The notes under the pieces: generated by a model
What the model saw: only the letters and a program-made list of their open reading frames with translations
What the model was told of the DNA's origin: nothing
The model's database searches: none
Part shown: piece by piece, positions 28,808 to 39,187 of the stretch
Numbering within the stretch: position 1 is the first letter of the stretch
How the letters are laid out: every line of letters starts with the position of its first letter
From: Paracoccus yeei ATCC BAA-599
Lineage (GTDB): Bacteria; Pseudomonadota; Alphaproteobacteria; Rhodobacterales; Rhodobacteraceae
Length of the DNA stretch: 64,000 nucleotides
NCBI RefSeq assembly: GCF_000622145.1
Contig: NZ_KK211402.1
Location: 231,949 to 295,948, forward strand
Direction of reading: 5' to 3'
Translations under genes and position numbers: made by a program

Positions 28808-29580
28808 GCGTCGGTCCCCATATAGGCGGTGCGGACGCGCGGATCGGCGGCCACGGTGGCATAATCGCCGCGCGCGATGATCTCGCCCCTTTGCAGCACG
28901 GTGACATGGTCGCAGATGTCGGCGACCACGTTCAGGTTGTGTTCGACCATCAGCACGGCGCGGGTGCGGGCGACCTCGCGGATGATCTCGGCCACCATGC
29001 GCACGTCCTCCTGGCCCATCCCGGCCATCGGTTCGTCCAGCAGCAGGACCTGCGGGTCCAGCGCCAGGGTGGTGGCGATCTCCAGCACGCGTTTCCTGCC
29101 ATAGGACAGGTCGGCCGCGCGGTGGTCGCGGTATTGCGCGATGCCAAGGCTTTCGATCAGCGCCTCGGCCCGGTCGTTCAGCCGGTCGAGCGACGAGAGC
29201 GGCAGCCAGAACTGGACCGCAAGCCCGGCAGGCCGTTGCAGCGCGACGCGGACGTTTTCCAGCACCGTCAGGTGCGGAAACACCGCCGAGATCTGGAAGC
29301 TGCGCACCAGCCCCATCCGCGCCACCTTGTCGGGCCGCTCGCGGGTGATGTCGTGCCCCAGCAGCGTGATCTGGCCCCGCGTCGGTTGCAGGAACTTGGT
29401 CAAGAGGTTGAACACGGTGGTCTTGCCGGCGCCATTGGGCCCGATCAGCGCATGGATGCGGGCATGTTCCACATCCAGATCGACGTCGTTCACGGCGGTG
29501 AAGCCGGCGAAATCCTTGCCGAGGCCGCGGGCGGACAGGACCACCCGCGGTTCGGCCTGCGGGGCAGGGGCCGCCATCAC
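28804..29580 (-). CDS. livG: Branched-chain amino acid type ABC ATPase LivG
   Basis: A 258-residue ABC ATPase with Walker A GPNGAGKTT, the LivG-type signature LSYGRKRVLEIATTLAL, Walker B VLLLDEPMAGMGQED and the H-loop MVEHNLNVV. It overlaps the stop of the upstream binding-protein gene by 4 bases and livF at its end by 4 bases. The operon order is binding protein, livG, livF, livH, livM, GMC oxidoreductase. Confidence 0.94.
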   Translation of the reverse strand: MMAAPAPQAEPRVVLSARGLGKDFAGFTAVNDVDLDVEHARIHALIGPNGAGKTTVFNLLTKFLQPTRGQITLLGHDITRERPDKVARMGLVRSFQISAVFPHLTVLENVRVALQRPAGLAVQFWLPLSSLDRLNDRAEALIESLGIAQYRDHRAADLSYGRKRVLEIATTLALDPQVLLLDEPMAGMGQEDVRMVAEIIREVARTRAVLMVEHNLNVVADICDHVTVLQRGEIIARGDYATVAADPRVRTAYMGTDA

Positions 29581-30776
29581 TTGGCCAGCGGGCAGCCGCT
29601 TTCGGCCGGGTCGGCGAAGGCCTCGGCGCCGGGGATGGTCGCGACGATGCGGTAATAATCCCAGTCCTCGGTCACCTCGTCGGGCTTCTTGACCTCCATC
29701 AGGTAGACATCCTTGATCAGGCGGCCATTGGCGCCAACCTTGCCGCCCTGAGCAAAGACATCGTCCACCGGCATCTCGTGCAGCTTGGCGGCGACGGCCT
29801 CGGTCTCGTCCGTGCCGGCGGCCTCGATGGCCTTCAGATACTGGGTCACGGCGGAATAGGTCCCGGCGTGGACCATGTTCGGCATCACGCCGGCCCGTTC
29901 CTTGAATCGCTCGGCGAACTTGCGCGATGGCTCGTCCCGGTTCCAGTAGAAGCTTTCCGTCAGGTTCAGCCCCTGCGCGGCATCAAGCCCCAGGCCATGC
30001 ACCTCGGCCAGGGTGAACAGCAGCGCGGCAAGCTTCTGCCCGCCCTGGGTGATGCCGAATTCGGACGCCTGCTTGATCGCGTTCTGGGTGTCCATGCCGG
30101 CGTTGGCCAGGCCGATGACCTTGGCCCCCGAGCTTTGCGCCTGCAGCAGGAAGGACGAGAAATCCGTCGTCGCCAGCGGGTGACGGACCGCGCCCACCAC
30201 GGTGCCGCCCTGGGCCTTGACCAGGTTCGAGGTCTGTTCCTCGAGCGAATAGCCGAAGGCGTAGTCCGCCGTCAGGAAGAACCAGCTGTCGCCGCCCGCC
30301 TTGACCAGCGCGCCGCCGGTGCCCACCGCCAGCATATGCGTGTCATAGGCCCAGTGGAAACCATAGGGCGAGCATTGCGCGCCGGTCAGTTCGGTCGTCG
30401 CGGCGCCGGTGTTGATGGTGATCTTCTTCTTTTCCAGCGACAACGCCTGCACCGCCAGACCCACGGACGAGGTGGTCAGCTCCATGATGCTGTCGACCTG
30501 TTCGGTGTCATACCATTGCCGCGCGATGTTCGAGGCGATGTCGGCCTTGTTCTGGTGGTCGGCGGTCACGACCTCGATGGGCGCGTCCAGGACCTTGCCG
30601 CCGAAATCCTCGACCGCCATCAGCGCGGCCTGATAGGACGACTTGCCGCCAAAGTCGGCATAGACGCCGGACTGGTCGTTCAGGATGCCGATCTTGACCT
30701 TGCCGTCCGAAACCTCGGCCAGCGCAGGCGTGACGGACAGGCCGACCGCAACGGTCGACAGCAGAAACTTTCGCAT
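29577..30776 (-). CDS. ABC transporter periplasmic binding protein, LivK-like
   Basis: A 399-residue periplasmic binding protein of the type I fold (Peripla_BP_6). A Sec signal peptide ends near ALA at residue 20 (MRKFLLSTVAVGLSVTPALA). The mature N-terminus VKIGILNDQSGVYADFGGKS is the usual ligand-side loop of this family. The ATG at 30776 has AGGGGAGGAATGAA directly upstream, an excellent ribosome binding site. It is the first gene of the liv-type operon. The presence of a GMC alcohol oxidase at the end of the operon suggests the ligand might be an alcohol rather than an amino acid. Confidence 0.92.
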   Translation of the reverse strand: MRKFLLSTVAVGLSVTPALAEVSDGKVKIGILNDQSGVYADFGGKSSYQAALMAVEDFGGKVLDAPIEVVTADHQNKADIASNIARQWYDTEQVDSIMELTTSSVGLAVQALSLEKKKITINTGAATTELTGAQCSPYGFHWAYDTHMLAVGTGGALVKAGGDSWFFLTADYAFGYSLEEQTSNLVKAQGGTVVGAVRHPLATTDFSSFLLQAQSSGAKVIGLANAGMDTQNAIKQASEFGITQGGQKLAALLFTLAEVHGLGLDAAQGLNLTESFYWNRDEPSRKFAERFKERAGVMPNMVHAGTYSAVTQYLKAIEAAGTDETEAVAAKLHEMPVDDVFAQGGKVGANGRLIKDVYLMEVKKPDEVTEDWDYYRIVATIPGAEAFADPAESGCPLAK

Positions 30777-31079
30777 TTCATTCCTCCCCTGGTGCGTTCC
30801 TTCTGCCGCGGGGACGGGCCCGTCGGGTGGGAACGCTGCTTCGAAACGGGCGCGGTCATGGCCTGTGACCCCCGCTTCGACGGCAAGGATGGCCGGATTT
30901 TTTTCGTCGCACAAGCCCGTTCGGGGGCCGGCTTTGCGGCGATCGGCCGCCGTGACGTGGCGGCCGTCCGGTGAAAAAAAGCTTGACGCGACGGCATGTT
31001 CCCGCAGCGCGTCGGCGGGCGCCATTTTTTTGCCGGTGCGATGCAAGGTCTTCGGGTTCGGCGTCGTATATCTGTAGCA
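30777..31079. promoter_or_regulatory. Divergent intergenic region between the ABC operon and the ECF sigma gene
   Basis: These 303 bases separate the leftward ABC operon from the rightward sigma factor gene. They contain two A or T homopolymer patches (near 30975-30982 and 31024-31030) and no long open frame with family similarity. Promoters for both directions must lie here, but I could not assign -35/-10 elements with confidence. A CGTC about 25 bases before the sigma ATG would fit an ECF-type -10 element. Confidence 0.4.
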
Positions 31080-31619
31080 ATGGATGATGATGCACCCATA
31101 CAGGCCCAGATGCCCGCCCTGAGGCGATATGCCCTGGCGCTGACCCGCAACCAGGCCGATGCCGACGACCTGGTGCAGGAGGCGCTGCTGCGCGGGCACG
31201 AAGGACGGCGCAGCTTTCGGCCGGGCGGCAACCTGCGGTCCTGGCTGTTTTCCATCCTGCGCAACGCCTTTCTGGACCGCAGCCGCTCGCGCAAGGCCGA
31301 GGCGCGGCGCGAAGCCGAGGTGGCCGCCCACGCCCCCCTGTCCATGGACGCGCCCCAGGACGCCGCCGTGCGCCTGTCGCAACTGCGCGCGGCCTTGATG
31401 ATGCTGCCCGACGAACAGCGCGAGGCCCTGACCCTGGTCGCGGTCGAGGGGCTGACCTATGCCGAGGCCGCGGCGCTGGCCGGCGTACCGGTCGGCACGC
31501 TGATGTCGCGGGTGTCGCGCGCCCGTGCCTGGCTGCGCGAATTCGAGGACGGCGGGACCGCCCAAGGCGACGGTCCTGCCCTGAAACTGGTCGGAGGACG
31601 CGATGCAGACCGCCCCTGA
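31080..31619 (+). CDS. ECF-type RNA polymerase sigma factor
   Basis: A 179-residue extracytoplasmic-function sigma factor with only regions 2 and 4. Region 2 is seen as RYALALTRNQADADDLVQEALLRG and WLFSILRNAFLDRSRSRK; region 4 as LMMLPDEQREALTLVAVEGLTYAEAAALAGVPVGTLMSRVSRAR. The ATG at 31080 places region 2 close to the N-terminus as in other ECF factors. Its 3' end overlaps by 17 bases the anti-sigma gene that follows, so they are made together. It probably directs a stress regulon and its own operon. Confidence 0.93.
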   Translation: MDDDAPIQAQMPALRRYALALTRNQADADDLVQEALLRGHEGRRSFRPGGNLRSWLFSILRNAFLDRSRSRKAEARREAEVAAHAPLSMDAPQDAAVRLSQLRAALMMLPDEQREALTLVAVEGLTYAEAAALAGVPVGTLMSRVSRARAWLREFEDGGTAQGDGPALKLVGGRDADRP

Positions 31620-32379
31620 TACCACCGTCTCGGATCTGGACCTGACCGCCTATGTCGACGAACAGCTGGACGACTGGCAGCGCATGCGGGTCGAGGACCA
31701 CCTGTCGCGCCATCCGCAGGACGCCGCGCGGGTCATGCACGACATCCGGCTGCGGCGCGAACTGCGGCTGGCGCTGGCGCCTGCCTCGCCCGCGCCCGCC
31801 GGCCTGCGGATGGCGGCGGCGCAACTGGACCGCGCGATGCGGCGCGACCGGCGGCTGCGCCGCCTTGTCCGGCTTGTCCCGGTCGCGGCCCTGGTCGTCG
31901 CGGGCTGGCTGGCCCATGCCGGGCTGGGGCCGCTGTCGGTGACGCCTCTTGTCGCGGCCCATCCCGTGCCCCCGGTGGTTCAGGCCGCGCTGTCCGCGCG
32001 CGACGCCGCGCTGGTGCGCCTGCCCATGCGGTCGCAGCCGCAAAGCCCCGAGCTTGACGCGGCCGAGATGCGGGCCGCCACCGGCATCCTGCTGCCCCGC
32101 TTCGACGAGGGTTGGCGGATGCGCGACGCGCAGGTCTTCCCCTCGCCCCAGGGCCCTGGGATCGAGCTGGTCTTTGACAGCGGCACCCTGGGGCGCGTGA
32201 CCCATTTTGCCGTTCGCACCGGCAGCTTTGCCGTCACCATGCCCCACGCCCAGGACCTTCACGGCGACAGCGTCGCCTGGTTCCAGATCGGCGAGACGGC
32301 GCATGTCCTGATCGCCGACCGCGGCAGCGTCGAGACGCTCGAGGCGACCGCGCGCCGCCTGTCCGCCACTCTCTACTGA
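31603..32379 (+). CDS. Membrane anti-sigma factor
   Basis: A 258-residue protein with a short N-terminal cytoplasmic domain (LTAYVDEQLDDWQRMRVEDHLSRHP), one transmembrane segment at about residues 87-106 and an extracytoplasmic C-terminal domain. The N-terminal helices match the anti-sigma factor layout that caps an ECF sigma at the membrane. No HxxxCxxC zinc motif is present, so it is not a ZAS-type anti-sigma. The 17-base overlap with the sigma gene supports the pairing. Confidence 0.85.
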   Translation: MQTAPDTTVSDLDLTAYVDEQLDDWQRMRVEDHLSRHPQDAARVMHDIRLRRELRLALAPASPAPAGLRMAAAQLDRAMRRDRRLRRLVRLVPVAALVVAGWLAHAGLGPLSVTPLVAAHPVPPVVQAALSARDAALVRLPMRSQPQSPELDAAEMRAATGILLPRFDEGWRMRDAQVFPSPQGPGIELVFDSGTLGRVTHFAVRTGSFAVTMPHAQDLHGDSVAWFQIGETAHVLIADRGSVETLEATARRLSATLY

Positions 32380-32394
32380 AAAAAGGAGACACCC

Positions 32395-33120
32395 ATGGAT
32401 TACGACACCCGAGGCCGCAGCGCCGGTTTTGCCCCCGCCGGGACGCAGGCCATTGCCTATGACCAGGGGCTGCGGGCCCATATGCTGCGCATCTACAACT
32501 ACATGGGGCTGGGACTGGTGCTGACCGGGCTGGTCGCGGTCTTGGTCGCCTCGGTCCCCGCGCTTTACGTCCCGATCTTCGGCACGCCGCTGAAATGGCT
32601 GGTGATGCTGGCGCCGCTGGGCTTCGTGATGTTCCTGTCCTTCCGCATCGAGGCGATTTCGGGCGCGACGGCGCAGACGCTGTTCTGGGCCTTCTGCGGG
32701 GTGATGGGCCTGTCGCTGGCCTCGGTCTTCCTGGTCTTCACCGGCACCTCGATCGCGCGGGCCTTCTTCGGCGCCGCCGCCATGTTCGGCGCGATGAGCC
32801 TTTACGGCTATACCACGAACCGCGATCTCAGCCAGTTCGGCAGCTTCCTGATCATGGGCCTGATCGGCGTCATCATCGCCAGCATCATCAACATCTTCCT
32901 GGGCTCGTCGGCGCTGCAGTTCGCGATCTCGATCATCGGGATCCTGGTGTTCGTCGGCCTGACCGCCTGGGACACCCAGTCGATCAAGCTGCAATATGCC
33001 GAACACCACGACGACGAGACGCGCCAGAAGCTGGCGGTGATGGGCGCGCTGTCGCTGTACCTGAACTTCGTCAACATCTTCCAGCTTCTGCTGAGCCTGA
33101 CCGGCCAGCGCGAGGAATGA
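32395..33120 (+). CDS. Bax inhibitor-1/YccA family membrane protein
   Basis: A 241-residue integral membrane protein with about seven helices in the BI-1/YccA family (UPF0005). Typical features are the N-terminal GLRAHMLRIYNYMGLGLVLTG and the late segment GLTAWDTQSIKLQYAEHHDDE. Bacterial members are linked to quality control of membrane proteins (YccA and FtsH) and to calcium leak (BsYetJ). It begins 15 bases after the anti-sigma gene with AAAGGAG in front, so it likely belongs to the same operon. Confidence 0.93.
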   Translation: MDYDTRGRSAGFAPAGTQAIAYDQGLRAHMLRIYNYMGLGLVLTGLVAVLVASVPALYVPIFGTPLKWLVMLAPLGFVMFLSFRIEAISGATAQTLFWAFCGVMGLSLASVFLVFTGTSIARAFFGAAAMFGAMSLYGYTTNRDLSQFGSFLIMGLIGVIIASIINIFLGSSALQFAISIIGILVFVGLTAWDTQSIKLQYAEHHDDETRQKLAVMGALSLYLNFVNIFQLLLSLTGQREE

Positions 33121-33163
33121 CCGCCCTTTGAGAAAACCGGCCCACAAGAAAAAGGAAACAGAC

Positions 33164-33706
33164 ATGGACCAGAACGACAGGCATGCCATCGAGACGCTGT
33201 TCGGCAAGCTCTCGCAGGTCGAACGGCAGGCGCCGCCCCGCGACGCCGAGGCCGAGCGCTTCATCGGCGACCAGATTGCCCGCCAGCCCGGCGCGCCTTA
33301 TTTCATGGCCCAGACCATCGTCGTGCAGGAACAGGCGCTGAACGCGGCGCAGGCCCGGATCGAGCAACTGGAACAGCAGGCCCAGCAGGGCGGCGGCTTC
33401 CTGTCGCGCATGTTCGGCGGCGGTGCCGCGGCGGCGCAGGCCCGGCCCCAGCCCGCCCCGGCCTATGGCGGCGCGCAGGGCGGCCCGTTCCAAAGCGGCG
33501 GCCGGCCGATGCCCGGGCAGGGCGGCGGCTTTCTGGCCGGCGCGGCCCAGACCGCGATGGGCGTCGCGGGGGGCGTCCTGCTGGGCAATGCCGTGATGGG
33601 CATGTTCGGGGGCGAAGCCAATGCCGCCGAACCGGCCCCCGCCGAGGACCAGGAGGAGCCGCAAGAGGAAGAAGACGCGGGCTTTGACGACGGCGGCGAG
33701 TGGTAG
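33164..33706 (+). CDS. DUF2076 family protein
   Basis: A 180-residue protein. The N-terminal 75 residues (IETLFGKLSQVERQAPPRDAEAERFI, then an EQALNAAQARIEQLEQQ coiled coil) match the DUF2076 family, periplasmic or membrane-associated proteins of unknown function. The middle is Gly/Ala/Pro/Gln-rich with a short hydrophobic patch (AMGVAGGVLLGNAVMGMF), and the tail is acidic (AEDQEEPQEEEDAGFDDGGEW). The ATG at 33164 follows AAAGGAAAC. The gene lies 43 bases after the BI-1 gene and ends before a terminator. Confidence 0.85.
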   Translation: MDQNDRHAIETLFGKLSQVERQAPPRDAEAERFIGDQIARQPGAPYFMAQTIVVQEQALNAAQARIEQLEQQAQQGGGFLSRMFGGGAAAAQARPQPAPAYGGAQGGPFQSGGRPMPGQGGGFLAGAAQTAMGVAGGVLLGNAVMGMFGGEANAAEPAPAEDQEEPQEEEDAGFDDGGEW

Positions 33707-33732
33707 GTTCGCGCCCCGAAGGCAGGATCGGG

Positions 33733-33760
33733 AAAGGGGCGGCCGGGTGCCGCCCTTTTT
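33733..33760. terminator. Rho-independent terminator between DUF2076 and glpK
   Basis: A GGGCGGC/GCCGCCC stem with loop CGGGT is flanked by AAA on the left and TTTTT on the right. It stands between convergent genes and probably terminates the DUF2076 operon; the A-tract gives some activity for the leftward glp transcript too. Confidence 0.85.
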
Positions 33761-33767
33761 CGTTGGC

Positions 33768-35261
33768 TCAGGAGGCAGCGCCGTCCGGGGCGGCGGCGAT
33801 GGTGGCGCGCACGGCGCGTTGCCAGCCCTGGTAGCGCCTGGCGCGCTCGGCTTCGTCCATCTGCGGCTCGAACCGGCGATCCAGCGCCCATTGTCCGGCA
33901 AACTCGGCCGGCTCGGGACAGAGGCCGGCTTGCAGCCCCGCCAGATAGGCGGCGCCAAGGGCCGTCGTCTCGGTCACCTTCGGCCGATCCACGGGCGCGC
34001 CCAGGATGTCGGCCAGGAACTGCATCGACCAGTCGCTGGCGGCAAGCCCGCCGTCCACGCGCAGCACCGCCTGGCCCGCGCCGGGCCAATCGGCCTGCAT
34101 GGCCTGCCACAGGTCGCGGGTCTGGTATCCCACGCTTTCCAGGGCCGCGCGCGCCAGTTCCGCAGGCCCCGAATTGCGCGTCAGGCCAAAGATCGCGCCC
34201 CGGCACTCGGGCCGCCAATAGGGCGCGCCAAGCCCGGTGAAGGCGGGGACCATCACCACCTGCTGGGCCGGATCGGCGGCCTCGGCCAGGGGCTGGGTCT
34301 CGGCCGCCTGGCGGATGATCTTCAGCCCGTCGCGCAGCCATTGCACCACCGCGCCCGCGACAAAGATCGAGCCTTCCAGCGCATAGGTCGTCCGTCCCCC
34401 CAGCCGATAGGCGATCGTGGTCAGCAGCCGGTTCTGCGAGGCGACGCGTTCCGCCCCGGTGTTCAGCAGCGCGAAACAGCCCGTGCCATAGGTCGATTTC
34501 ATCATGCCGGGCTGGAAACAGGCCTGCCCCACGGTCGCGGCCTGCTGGTCGCCCGCGACGCCCAGGATCGGGATGCCGCCGCCGAACAGGTCGGGCCGCG
34601 TCGTGCCGAAGTCGGCCGCGCAATCGCGCACATCGGGCAGCAGCGCCATGGGGATGTCCAGCAGGGCGCAGATTTCCTCGTCCCAGCGGTTCTCGCCGAT
34701 GTCGTAAAGCAGCGTCCGCGCGGCGTTTGTGGCGTCGGTTGCGTGGGCCTTGCCGCCGGTCAGGTTCCAGATCAGCCAGCTATCCACGGTGCCGAAGGCC
34801 AACTCGCCCGCCCGGGCCCGCGCGCGGGCGCCCTCGACATGATCCAGCAGCCATTTCAGCTTGGTCCCCGAGAAATAGGGGTCGAGCAGCAGCCCCGTGC
34901 GGTCGCGGATCAGCGCCTGATGCGGGGCCAGCGCTTCGCACAGGTCGGCGGTGCGGCGGTCCTGCCAGACAATGGCGCGGTGCAGCGGCCTGCCTGTCGC
35001 GCGGTCCCACAGCAGCGTCGTTTCGCGCTGGTTGGTGATGCCGATGGCCGCGATCCGGGGCGCGCCGGCCCGTTCGATGGCCGAGCGCGCGGTCGCCGCG
35101 ACCGTGGCCCACAGGTCGCCGGGGTCGTGTTCGACCCAGCCGGGCTGCGGGAAGTGCTGGGGAAATTCGGCCTGCGCCACGGACACCACCCGCAGCGCGG
35201 CATCGAAGACGATCGCGCGCGAGGAACTGGTTCCCTGGTCGATGGAAAGGATATGGGACAT
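33768..35261 (-). CDS. glpK: Glycerol kinase
   Basis: A 497-residue FGGY-family kinase that phosphorylates glycerol to glycerol-3-phosphate in the cytoplasm. The N-terminal phosphate-binding loop is [17 protein letters not shown], and [13 protein letters not shown] and [16 protein letters not shown] follow as in GlpK. It is the last gene of the leftward glp operon, after the binding protein gene and an intercistronic hairpin. No GlpF-type facilitator is seen: uptake depends on the ABC importer. Confidence 0.97.
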   Translation of the reverse strand: MSHILSIDQGTSSSRAIVFDAALRVVSVAQAEFPQHFPQPGWVEHDPGDLWATVAATARSAIERAGAPRIAAIGITNQRETTLLWDRATGRPLHRAIVWQDRRTADLCEALAPHQALIRDRTGLLLDPYFSGTKLKWLLDHVEGARARARAGELAFGTVDSWLIWNLTGGKAHATDATNAARTLLYDIGENRWDEEICALLDIPMALLPDVRDCAADFGTTRPDLFGGGIPILGVAGDQQAATVGQACFQPGMMKSTYGTGCFALLNTGAERVASQNRLLTTIAYRLGGRTTYALEGSIFVAGAVVQWLRDGLKIIRQAAETQPLAEAADPAQQVVMVPAFTGLGAPYWRPECRGAIFGLTRNSGPAELARAALESVGYQTRDLWQAMQADWPGAGQAVLRVDGGLAASDWSMQFLADILGAPVDRPKVTETTALGAAYLAGLQAGLCPEPAEFAGQWALDRRFEPQMDEAERARRYQGWQRAVRATIAAAPDGAAS

Positions 35262-35280
35262 GAACGCTCCGCCGTCGCCT

Positions 35281-35306
35281 GGGGGCGGGACAGGCGCCCC
35301 GCCCCC
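35281..35306 (-). other. Intercistronic hairpin between glpV and glpK
   Basis: A perfect 9-bp inverted repeat (35281-35289 and 35298-35306, 8-base loop) lies in the 52-base gap after the binding-protein gene. It lacks a U-tract on the leftward transcript, so it looks more like an mRNA-stabilising or partial-terminator structure that would favour the abundant binding protein over the kinase. Confidence 0.6.
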
Positions 35307-35313
35307 TTTGGTG

Positions 35314-37035
35314 TTACTGCCAGGACTTGATCAACTCGTCATAGGACACGGTTTCGCCCTTGGGCTTTTCATTGTCCAGCTTGGCGACGGGCGCGCCGGG
35401 GGCGTCCAGCCATTCCTGCGGGTCCTTTTCCTCGTTCATCTTGGGGCCAAGGTCGCCCTGCACGCCGGCGCGTTCCAGCCGTTCCAGCACGCGTTCCTGT
35501 TCGGCGCACAGGCTGTCCAGCGCCTCTTGCGGGGTCTTGGCGCCCGACATGGCATCGCCGATGTTCTGCCACCACAGCTGCGCGAGCTTGGGATAGTCCG
35601 GGATATTGGTCCCGGTCGGCGACCATTGGGTGCGCGCGGGCGAGCGATAGAACTCGATCAGGCCCCCCAGCTTGGGCGCGCGCTCGGTGAAGGACTTGTC
35701 GTGGATGGTGCTGTCGCGGATGAAGGTCAGCCCGACGTGGGATTTCTTCACGTCCACGGTCTTCGAGGTCACGAACTGCGCGTAAAGCCAGGCGGCCTGC
35801 GCGCGGTCCACGGGCGTGGATTTCATCAGCGTCCAGGATCCCACGTCCTGATAGCCGATCTTGGTGCCTTCGGACCAGTAGGCGCCGTGCGGGCTGGGCG
35901 CCATGCGCCATTTCGGCGTACCGTCCGCGTTCATGACCGGCGTGCCTTCCTTGACCATGTCGGCGGTAAAGGCGGTGTACCAGAACATCTGCTGGGCGAT
36001 GTCGCCGCGCGCGGGAACCGGCCCCGCCTCGCTGAAGGTCATGCCCTGGGCTTCGGGCGGGGTGTATTTCTTGAGCCAGTCGATCGCCTTGGTCACCGCG
36101 TAGACGGCGGCGGCGTCGTTCGTCGCGCCGCCGCGCGCGACGCAGGACCCCACGGGACGCGAGTTCTCGTCGACGCGGATGCCCCATTCGTCGACCGGGA
36201 GCCCGTTCGGCTCGCCCTTGTCGCCCATGCCGGCCATGGACATCCAGGCATCGGTATAGCGCCAGCCGAGGCTGGGGTCCTTCTTGCCATAGTCCATGTT
36301 GCCCCAGGCCTTGGCGGGGCCGCCCTCGATATAGGACATGTCGCGGCCGGTGAAGAATTCGGCGATGTCCTCATAGGCGGACCAGTTCACCGGCACGCCC
36401 AGGTCATAGCCGTACTTGGCCTTGAAGTCGTCCTTGGTCTTCTGGTCGTTGAACCAGTCGTAGCGGAACCAGTAGAGGTTCGCGAACTGCTGGTCGGGCA
36501 GCTGATACAGGTCGCCGTCGGGCGCGGTGGTGAACTTCAGCCCGATGAAATCGGGCAGGTCCAGCGTCGGGCTGGTAAAGGCCTTGCCCTCCTCGGCCAT
36601 CCACTTGGTCAGGTCGCGGGCCTGCTGATAGCGCCAGTGCGTGCCGATCAGGTCGCTGTCGTTGATGTAGCCGTCATAGATGTTCTCGCCGGTCTGCATC
36701 TGGGTCTGCAGCTTTTCGACGACGTCGCCTTCGCCGATCAGGTCGTGGGTGACCTTGATGCCGGTGATGGCGCTGAAGGCCGGGGCCAGGACCTTGGATT
36801 CGTATTCATGGGTGGTGATCGTCTCGGACACCACCTTGATCTCCATCCCGGCCAGGGGCTTGGCGGCGTCGATGAACCACTGCATCTCCTTTTCCTGGTC
36901 GGCGCGGGACAGGGTGGACAGATCCCCGATCTCGGCGTCCAGGAATGTCTTGGCGGCCTCCATGTCGGCCCAGGCCGGGGCCCCCGTCACCATCAGCGCC
37001 AGCGCGATGGCGGTGGTCGTTCGTGTCGGTCTCAT
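35314..37035 (-). CDS. glpV: Glycerol ABC transporter periplasmic binding protein
   Basis: A 573-residue extracellular solute-binding protein, notably larger than typical sugar-binding proteins, with a Sec signal peptide ([23 protein letters not shown]). Segments such as [20 protein letters not shown] and [34 protein letters not shown] match the large binding protein of the rhizobial GlpSTPQUV glycerol importer. It is encoded after the ATPase and permease genes and is bracketed by two intercistronic hairpins, which fits higher expression of the binding protein. Confidence 0.92.
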   Translation of the reverse strand: MRPTRTTTAIALALMVTGAPAWADMEAAKTFLDAEIGDLSTLSRADQEKEMQWFIDAAKPLAGMEIKVVSETITTHEYESKVLAPAFSAITGIKVTHDLIGEGDVVEKLQTQMQTGENIYDGYINDSDLIGTHWRYQQARDLTKWMAEEGKAFTSPTLDLPDFIGLKFTTAPDGDLYQLPDQQFANLYWFRYDWFNDQKTKDDFKAKYGYDLGVPVNWSAYEDIAEFFTGRDMSYIEGGPAKAWGNMDYGKKDPSLGWRYTDAWMSMAGMGDKGEPNGLPVDEWGIRVDENSRPVGSCVARGGATNDAAAVYAVTKAIDWLKKYTPPEAQGMTFSEAGPVPARGDIAQQMFWYTAFTADMVKEGTPVMNADGTPKWRMAPSPHGAYWSEGTKIGYQDVGSWTLMKSTPVDRAQAAWLYAQFVTSKTVDVKKSHVGLTFIRDSTIHDKSFTERAPKLGGLIEFYRSPARTQWSPTGTNIPDYPKLAQLWWQNIGDAMSGAKTPQEALDSLCAEQERVLERLERAGVQGDLGPKMNEEKDPQEWLDAPGAPVAKLDNEKPKGETVSYDELIKSWQ

Positions 37036-37065
37036 GTCATCCTCCCTGATGAGACGTCCTGCGTT

Positions 37066-37088
37066 CCCGCCGCCCCCTCTGCGGCGGG
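37066..37088 (-). other. Intercistronic hairpin between glpU and glpV
   Basis: CCCGCCG (37066-37072) and CGGCGGG (37082-37088) form a 7-bp stem with a 9-base loop in the 57-base gap just upstream of glpV. With the hairpin after glpV it brackets the binding-protein message and may protect it from exonucleases. Confidence 0.5.
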
Positions 37089-37092
37089 TATT

Positions 37093-37508
37093 TCAGACCC
37101 AGCGGAACACCGCTGCGGCATAGACAAGGCACAGTCCAAGCGCCCACCACAGCGGCGGCCCGGCAAAGAACAGCCAGCCCAGGCAGATGAAGGCCGAGCC
37201 GAGCAGCGTGATGAACAGCCGGTCGCCCCGCGTCGTCAGCGTCCGCAGGATGCCGCGCCGCGGGGTTTCGGGAAAACGGATCGCTAGGATGGTGAACAGC
37301 ACAAGAAGGCTGGCGATGGTCCAGAAGAAGGCCGCGACCGGGAATGTCCAGGCCATCCAGCCGCCCGGGATCATCGGCGCGGTCCAGTCGCGGGCGCCGT
37401 CCCGGACGGGTGTGGCCCAGACAAGAAAGGCCAGCGCGGCGCCCAGGATCAGGACGGCCATCGCATAGATCGCGGGCCAGCGGGCGGGGCGGGCGGCGGG
37501 GCCGGCCA

Positions 37509-37509
<1 letters not shown>
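37093..37509 (-). CDS. glpU: Small DUF2160 membrane subunit of the glycerol ABC importer
   Basis: A 138-residue membrane protein with about four hydrophobic segments (near residues 13-31, 48-75, 99-116 and 118-136), matching DUF2160 proteins that accompany glycerol ABC permeases. The ATG at 37509 shares a base with the glpQ stop. Its function is not settled; it may be an accessory or third membrane component. The order S-T-P-Q-U-V is the same as in rhizobial glp operons, as I recall them. Confidence 0.82.
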
Positions 37510-38308
<799 letters not shown>

Positions 38309-38312
<4 letters not shown>

Positions 38313-39187
38313 GGCGCCGCCTCCTCGTTGTCCAGGTTGGTCATCACCGTGTAGAACACCCATGAAACCAGCAGGATGACCAGGAAATACATCAGGCTGA
38401 ACGCCGCCGCCGGCCCCAGGTCGAACTGGCCCACCGCCATCTTGACCAGATCGATGGACAGGAAGGTGGTCGAGTTGCCCGGCCCGCCGCCGGTGACGAC
38501 GAAGGGCTCGGTATAGATCATGAAGCTGTCCATAAAGCGCAGCAGGATCGCGATCAGCAGCACGCCCTTCATCTTCGGGAGTTCGATATGGCGAAAGACC
38601 GCCCAGCGGCTGGCCTGGTCGATGCGCGCCGCCTGGTAATAGGCCTGCGGGATGGATTGCAGCCCCGCATAGCACAGCAGCGCGACAAGGCTGGTCCAGT
38701 GCCAGACATCCATCACGATCACCGTCGCCCAGGCGTCGACAGGGTCGTTCGTGTAATTGTAGTCGATGCCCAGGGCCGCCAGCGTGTGGCCCAGCAGGCC
38801 AATGTCCATGCGCCCGAAGATCTGCCAGATCGTCCCCACCACGTTGAACGGGATCAGCAGCGGCAGCGACATCACCACCAGGCAGAAGGATGCCCAGAAG
38901 CCGCGCTTGGGCATGTTCAGCGCGACGAAGATGCCAAGCGGCACCTCGATCGCCAGGATGGCGGCGGAAAACAGCACCTGCCGTCCCAGCGCCGCATGCA
39001 GGCGCGAGGAATGGACCATCTCGTCGAACCACTCGAGGCCGGCCCAGAAGAACTCGTTGTTCCCGAAGGTGTCGTTGAAGGCATAGTTCACCACCGTCAT
39101 CAGCGGGATGACGGCGGAAAAGGCGACCAGCAGCAGCACCGGCAGCACCAGGAACCACGCCTTGTTGTTCTGGACCTTGCCCATCAT
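38309..39187 (-). CDS. glpP: Glycerol ABC transporter permease
   Basis: A 292-residue MalF-like permease with six helices. The EAA loop is seen as IPQAYYQAARIDQASRWAVFRHIELPKM. Two adjacent ATGs (39187 and 39184) precede GKVQNNKAW; the first gives an ATGA overlap with the glpT stop. It sits between the two ATPase genes and the second permease gene. Confidence 0.92.

Noticed and set aside
29577..30776. Naming the binding protein LivK with branched-chain amino acids as ligand
   Set aside because: The family is too broad in substrates and the operon ends with an alcohol oxidoreductase, so no symbol was given.
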